Source of the DNA: Euperipatoides rowelli
Taxonomy: Eukaryota > Onychophora > Udeonychophora > Euonychophora > Peripatopsidae
DNA length: 11,873 nucleotides
Reading direction: 5' to 3' (one strand)
Assembly: GCA_003024985.2 (NCBI GenBank)
Contig: PXIH01S0021046.1
The notes beneath the pieces were generated by a model, which was given only the letters and a program-made list of their open reading frames with translations, made no database searches and was not told where the DNA came from. A program made the position numbers and the translations under genes. Numbering within the stretch: position 1 is the stretch's first letter; each line of letters starts with the position of its first letter. Positions 8,057 through 11,873 of the stretch are shown here, piece after piece.

Positions 8057-8247
8057 ATGTATGTATGTAGGTATGTATGCATATGTATGTATGTATGTTT
8101 GTATGTATGTTTGTATGTATATATGTATGTATGAATGTATGTATGAATGTATGTACGTACATACGTACGTACGTACGTACGTACGTACGTACGTACGTAA
8201 GTAAGTATGTACGTACATATGTTTGTTTGTTTGTATGTATGTATGTG
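8057..8247. repeat. (TATG)n / (TACG)n / (TTTG)n microsatellite array between the two LINEs
   Basis: About 190 bases of tetranucleotide units: TATG with TTTG, AATG and GGTATG variants (8057-8152), TACG (8153-8216, broken by TAAG and TATG units) and TTTG/TATG again (8217-8247). The TG-rich strand is +, as in the arrays at 1124-1372 and 1636-1735. On the LINE strand this array is upstream of copy A and directly downstream of the A7 tail of copy B. Open frames across it on both strands are repeat artefacts. Confidence 0.95.
8162..8199. repeat. uninterrupted (TACG)n tract, self-complementary
   Basis: Thirty-eight bases of unbroken period four (nine and a half units). The unit is its own reverse complement in register (GTAC/ACGT), so the tract can fold on either strand, and each unit holds one CpG. 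It lies inside a TATG array and could have arisen from it by spread of a T-to-C variant unit. Confidence 0.93.
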
Positions 8248-8493
8248 TTTTTTTATTATATATATTTCCTTGTGTGTTGTTTGCTATGATTTATGATGGG
8301 TTGGGAAAAAGTACAAAATGCAATTTAATGAAGTCTGTAATGTGGTGTGTGTGTGTGTGTAGTGCAAGTTTATTAAAACATTAAAATACATGACAAAGGT
8401 ACTCTATTACATTAAATGTCTTTGTGAGCCCATTAGCTTAGTCTATGGTTGCATAACCTTTAGGTACCTGTATTTACTTTTCATTGTCTTTTC
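8248..8493 (-). other. 3' UTR and A-tail of LINE copy B
   Basis: The stretch lies between the ORF2 end and the array. On the minus strand it ends AATAAAAAAA followed by CACATACATACATAC. A short TG run (8343-8360) lies inside it. On the minus strand TTGCATTTT, CCCA and CATAAATC occur in the same order as in the copy A 3' UTR, although overall similarity is low. Confidence 0.65.
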
Positions 8494-8826
8494 CTATCTG
8501 ATAAGAATACGTCTTGATGATAAAACTGCCCAGATTAAATTTTGTTTGTTGACCTCGTTGGGAAATATATTATTTTGAATGAGAACTTGTTTAGCCAACA
8601 CTAATATGTAGTTGTTCTTAATCATGATCTGATTCACACCAGCGCCAATATCAGAACCAATTTTTATCATTTCCATAATGGAGTAAATGTATGCCATGAT
8701 GAGCAAGCTGGCTAGCTGTATTTTGATGCTTTTCTCAGTAAATAGAAAAAAAAGGTAAATCACCTGTCTGCAGACTGATTCTATCCAAATCCTCTCAGAG
8801 CAGATCTAATGTTAACTGTATTTTGG

Positions 8827-8880
8827 ACAGGCATGGAATTGGTGAATTTGTGTGATGTCTTGACCACCACAGAGTGTACA
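8827..8880 (-). other. C-terminal CCHC zinc-finger motif of copy B ORF2
   Basis: CTLCGGQDITQIHQFHAC fits C-x2-C-x8-H-x4-C, with Cys113, Cys116, His125 and Cys130 of the 134-codon open segment at 8812-9216. It follows FWRPMHGAVVSSSFLCKI, the counterpart of YWRFLHGAIVTSSFLYNI in copy A. All ligands are intact. Confidence 0.82.
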
Positions 8881-9340
8881 TTTGGGATCATTTACATCCT
8901 TTATTTTACATAAGAAGGACGATGAGACTACAGCCCCATGCATGGGTCTCCAGAAGTGGTTTTTAAACACTGCCAGAGTAGCAGCTGAATCTCTAATGTC
9001 ACTCCACATCAAATAATGGTTGCTTAATGAGTAAATCTCTCTGAGCAGTCTATAAATCACATTGTTTAGCCAGGCACTAGAGTGTAGCAAGTTTTGGTTG
9101 TGAGGCAAGTAAAAAGTAGGCCAGTTGGCATCATCAATGATTGACTCGCCACTGTCGTCTATTAAGCAGTTACATAATCTGTGCAGATGTATTTGCACAG
9201 CCGTTAATTGCAGCAATCATGGAGGTTATTAGGTTGTCTAACGATCTAGTAATGCTCTTGGTTTAATAGTGTAGAAACTCTTTTATTGTAAAGGTTTTGT
9301 GTACAAAAGCCTGTGTAGTAGTTAGCCAATAAGACNGTAT

Positions 9341-9376
9341 CATGTCCTGTAAAGGTTTTGAATTAAAGGACGGTAG
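9341..9376 (-). other. conserved LPSFNSKPLQDM block, copy B
   Basis: Identical over twelve residues to the block at 2779-2814 in copy A, and placed at the same point before the C-terminal zinc finger. The function is unknown to me. Confidence 0.75.
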
Positions 9377-11150
9377 TGACATTAAGGTTTGTTTGGAAAA
9401 AGGCAAGAAGGATGTGGAAGCGGATCCCAAGCCTTTAAAGCTGCCTGGTAAAAACATGGCAGGTCTGTCTTCCTAGATTCATCGAAAGCTGTGTGCAAAA
9501 TTCTGAATCCAAAATTAGTCGAGTTGTACAGCCCTAGTATCTGCTCAGCCAGCATTGAAAAGGTATGTGTTGCACCCTTTGTGATGCATTTTCTTAAAAA
9601 CTGTATTCTAAACATGTATATTTTATCGACAATTGAAATCAAATTAATGCCTCCGTTCTTCACTGGAAGAGTTAGTGTATTAACAGGTAGCCAATGTTTT
9701 GCATCTAACCTGATGGCATCAGAAAAAATAGTATTCAGGTGGTTGACTTGTAATGTTGTTGAATAAGTAGGCAAAATGAGGCCAGAGCCTAATATTAACT
9801 CATTGAGCTCTATCGTAGTAAGACATGTTTTTAAGGATATTTGTGTTGTTGGCAATTCTCTCCTTGATGCTCTGCAACTTATTTTCCCATTGACTTCTGA
9901 GAATTCTACCATCATCTCCAAAAATCGACACCTAAGATTTTGGTGTGGTTGGCCGAAAAGGGAATATTATGAAATTCCTTGTCCTTTATGGTATCACAAA
10001 GTTCCTGTCCAAAAAAAGTGATGGTTGACTTATCAAGATTTAAAACAGCCTCAGAATACTAGAAAGCTGTTTAAAGTCATTGACTACTGGTTCAACTGTA
10101 TCAGGATGCTTCAGAAAAATAGTGACATCATCAGCTTAGGACACAACGAGGTGAAATTGCTGAAGTGGCTTCTCATTGTTATCACCCAATGTTATGTTTA
10201 AGGCATTTAAGGCTGGCTGTAAAGCAATGATGTAGAGCATAGTAGTTAAAGGGTCTCCTTGTCATACCCCTCCCCCCCCTGTTACAGGGAAAAGTAGAGG
10301 TAAGATAAGTAACATTCTTTACTTGGCATTTAAAACCAGTATAAAAAGCCTTGATTGCATTTATAAGATATTTTGGTAGGTCTATCTTATGCAATAAATG
10401 GAATAAAAAGTTGTGACTAACTGTATGAAAGCCTTTAGTTGATCTAAGGACAAAATTTATAAAGGCATTTTGGATTTTTTGGCCAAAGTTATAGTATCTC
10501 TGATGACATGTAACGAGTTGTATATTGTTCTTCCTGGAATACCATTTTGTGTATGGGGAATAACTTGAATGATAACTGTTTAAGCCTATTGGCTATAGCC
10601 TTTAAAATAATTTTAGTGTCTATAGTCAACAAAGTTATGGGCCGCCATTTCGATATGTCTCTAGGATCCCCTTTCTTAAGAATAAGAGATATTACCCCAA
10701 CAGCAGCGGTACCTGACATATGACCCTTTTTGATTACTTAATTGGTCCATTTGAGTTCAATGGGACCAAGCATAAGCCAAAATTTGGCATAGAACTCCAT
10801 AGTGAGTTCATCACATCCTGGTGCATTATTTGGTTTCATGGTGGACAGAGCCTGGCTCAATTCATACAAAAGGATGTTATTGGCCAGGGCTTCTTTCAAA
10901 TTGGTTATATGTGATGAAGGCATACAAATATCTGGGTAAGGCGTATATAAGGATCCATAAAAAGATGTTAAAGCCTCGGAAATATCTTCATGACTAAAGA
11001 GTATTTTATTTGAAACATGATCCTTCAGAAGATTATTTGGGAGGGTGGACACCTTTTGACGTTGTCTTGGTTTATTGTCTCGTTTATCCTCTTTCTGTGT
11101 TTGTGCCAGAAACCTTTAACAAAACTGGCACATTGTAATTTAAAACTGTG

Positions 11151-11873
11151 CTATTGAATGGTTACATCATTGTTGTCCATCAGAAGAGGCAATTTCCCTT
11201 TGATGAAGTTGGTCATGCTTGCAACAAACTCTTTATCCATTAATAAAACGTTCTTGAATTGCCAGTAAGGAGGCTTCTGAAACACTGTGGGTGTGATATT
11301 GATAAGTACTAATAGCATCAAGTTATCTGGTCGTATTCCTGAAAGCAATCTAAAATCATATACCTTCAAAAATAGTCTCTGGGAATAGCTATGTAATGTA
11401 TGACTGCAGAACCTCTGGTTCCTTCTATTATAGCGGATGACATTTGCATTGGAATTATAGTAGTATCTAGTAACTTAGAATTAATGTAATTTTGGCTCTA
11501 ATTTGTGCTTTGGTCCAAGGTATTCTATCATCTAATGGTTTTAGAATACCTTGGGTACCCCCTAATGGTTTTGATATATGCAGGTTAAAATCTCCTACTA
11601 CAGAAAAAACAGGTATAATGTCACTTTTAAGGAAAAAATGATTGGTGGACAAATGATTGCAAGTGGAGGATTCAACGGATTAGTTCTGGATTGTGGTGTG
11701 GAAGATGAATATTATGTACTCGGTTATGAACAACATCCAAAACCTCATGCACTCTGACCTGATCTTGGTTGACCCACAATGCAAGCTCAGAGTGAATTGT
11801 GTAACAGAACCATGAATTGTTCCCTGCCTTAAATAAGTACTAATTTTAGTGTCTATAGTATGCACTATCATTC
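11151..11873 (-). pseudogene. endonuclease domain of copy B ORF2, N-terminal part outside window
   Basis: The parts seen run from LALWVNQ (about 11770) to PPYWQFKN (about 11260). GDFN is intact at 11584-11595, unlike copy A. The usual IDY reads IHY, and the DH pair of the terminal SDH motif reads DN (PDNLML), so two residues that the family normally needs are changed. Two or more frame changes split the domain. The N-terminal strand with the QET motif lies past the window edge. Confidence 0.82.

Larger units (their letters stand above)
8248..11873 (-). mobile_element. LINE copy B: Tx1-like non-LTR retrotransposon, 5' part outside window
   Basis: A second LINE on the minus strand, with an A7 tail (8254-8248), 3' UTR (to 8493) and ORF2 from about 8494 to the window edge, where the endonuclease is cut. 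It has the same motif order as copy A. By hand I count about 41 identities in 89 residues across the thumb-like region (from WLP to the final AW), so it is a related but distinct family. It carries stops and frameshifts throughout. It sits on the far side of the array that bounds copy A, in the same orientation. Confidence 0.88.
8494..11873 (-). pseudogene. LINE copy B ORF2: endonuclease-reverse transcriptase, broken and cut by window edge
   Basis: From the 5' side the sequence shows an endonuclease remnant with LALWVNQ, HNIHLPHHNPEL and SVVGDFN (intact, 11584-11595). It continues with GTRGSAVIHYIAIP and then PDNLMLLVLI and PPYWQFKNVLL within 11151-11369. RT motifs follow: NNAPGCDELTMEFYAKFW (about 10760-10840), LKKGDPRDISKWRPITLL (10489-10719), LSLDQLKAF, a broken RGVRQGDP region next to an eight-C run at about 10272-10279, and ADD preceded by a stop (10135-10137). 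The thumb-like region lies at 9382-9921 and the CCHC finger at 8827-8880. The C-terminal end lies at 8494-8763 and includes LASLLIMAYIYSIMEMIK, which matches LANLLIMACIYTISEFIK of copy A. Frames change at least at about 11490, 11380, 10570, 10420, 10270, 9930, 9400 and 8800. Confidence 0.9.

Noticed and set aside
8015-8289. Open frames on both strands through the TATG/TACG array.
   Set aside because: Same repeat artefact; a four-base unit repeats every twelve bases as a fixed tetrapeptide.

Overview
This is AT-rich animal (metazoan) nuclear DNA from a repeat-dense region. I cannot name the species. The evidence is two decayed LINE (non-LTR) retrotransposons, long TG/TATG/TACG simple-sequence arrays, and no intact host gene. 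No bacterial or viral gene organisation is visible, and there are no rRNA genes, tRNA genes or CRISPR arrays that I can support.

Layout on the + strand. Bases 1-1123 hold no recognisable gene. At 1124-1372 lies a mixed TG/TATG array that includes four perfect 16-bp units. A 263-bp inverted-repeat element (1373-1635) separates it from a second TG/TATGC array (1636-1735). Copy A of a LINE occupies 1736-8056 on the minus strand and is nearly full length. In its own sense it has a 5' UTR, ORF1 with a CCHC zinc knuckle, ORF2 with AP-like endonuclease, reverse transcriptase and C-terminal CCHC finger, a 3' UTR and an A10 tail. A third array, of TATG, TACG and TTTG units, fills 8057-8247. A second, different LINE (copy B, 8248 to beyond 11873) lies on the same strand. 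It shows its A7 tail, 3' UTR and most of ORF2, and its 5' part lies outside the window.

Both LINEs look like members of the Tx1 branch of the L1 group. ORF1 has the pattern of an FKHLLSYRRE-type block followed by one CCHC knuckle. ORF2 has the order QET, GDFN, YWRFHNSLL, NKAPG.D.LT.EFY, KKGDP.nisNWR, LDQ.KAFDRV, RGVRQGDPL, YADD, C-x2-C-x8-H-x4-C. Both are dead. Frameshifts and stops are scattered through them, and each has a separate lesion at the YADD site and in the endonuclease.

The most interesting signal is the architecture. All three inserted elements sit directly against TATG-type arrays, and all three arrays have the same strand polarity. Copy A has such an array on both sides. Both LINEs end in a short A tail followed on their own strand by CATACATACATAC. 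This looks like repeated insertion into one ancestral (CATA)n/(TATG)n microsatellite, that is, a Tx1-like LINE lineage with a tetranucleotide microsatellite as target. That is an inference and needs genome-wide junction analysis.
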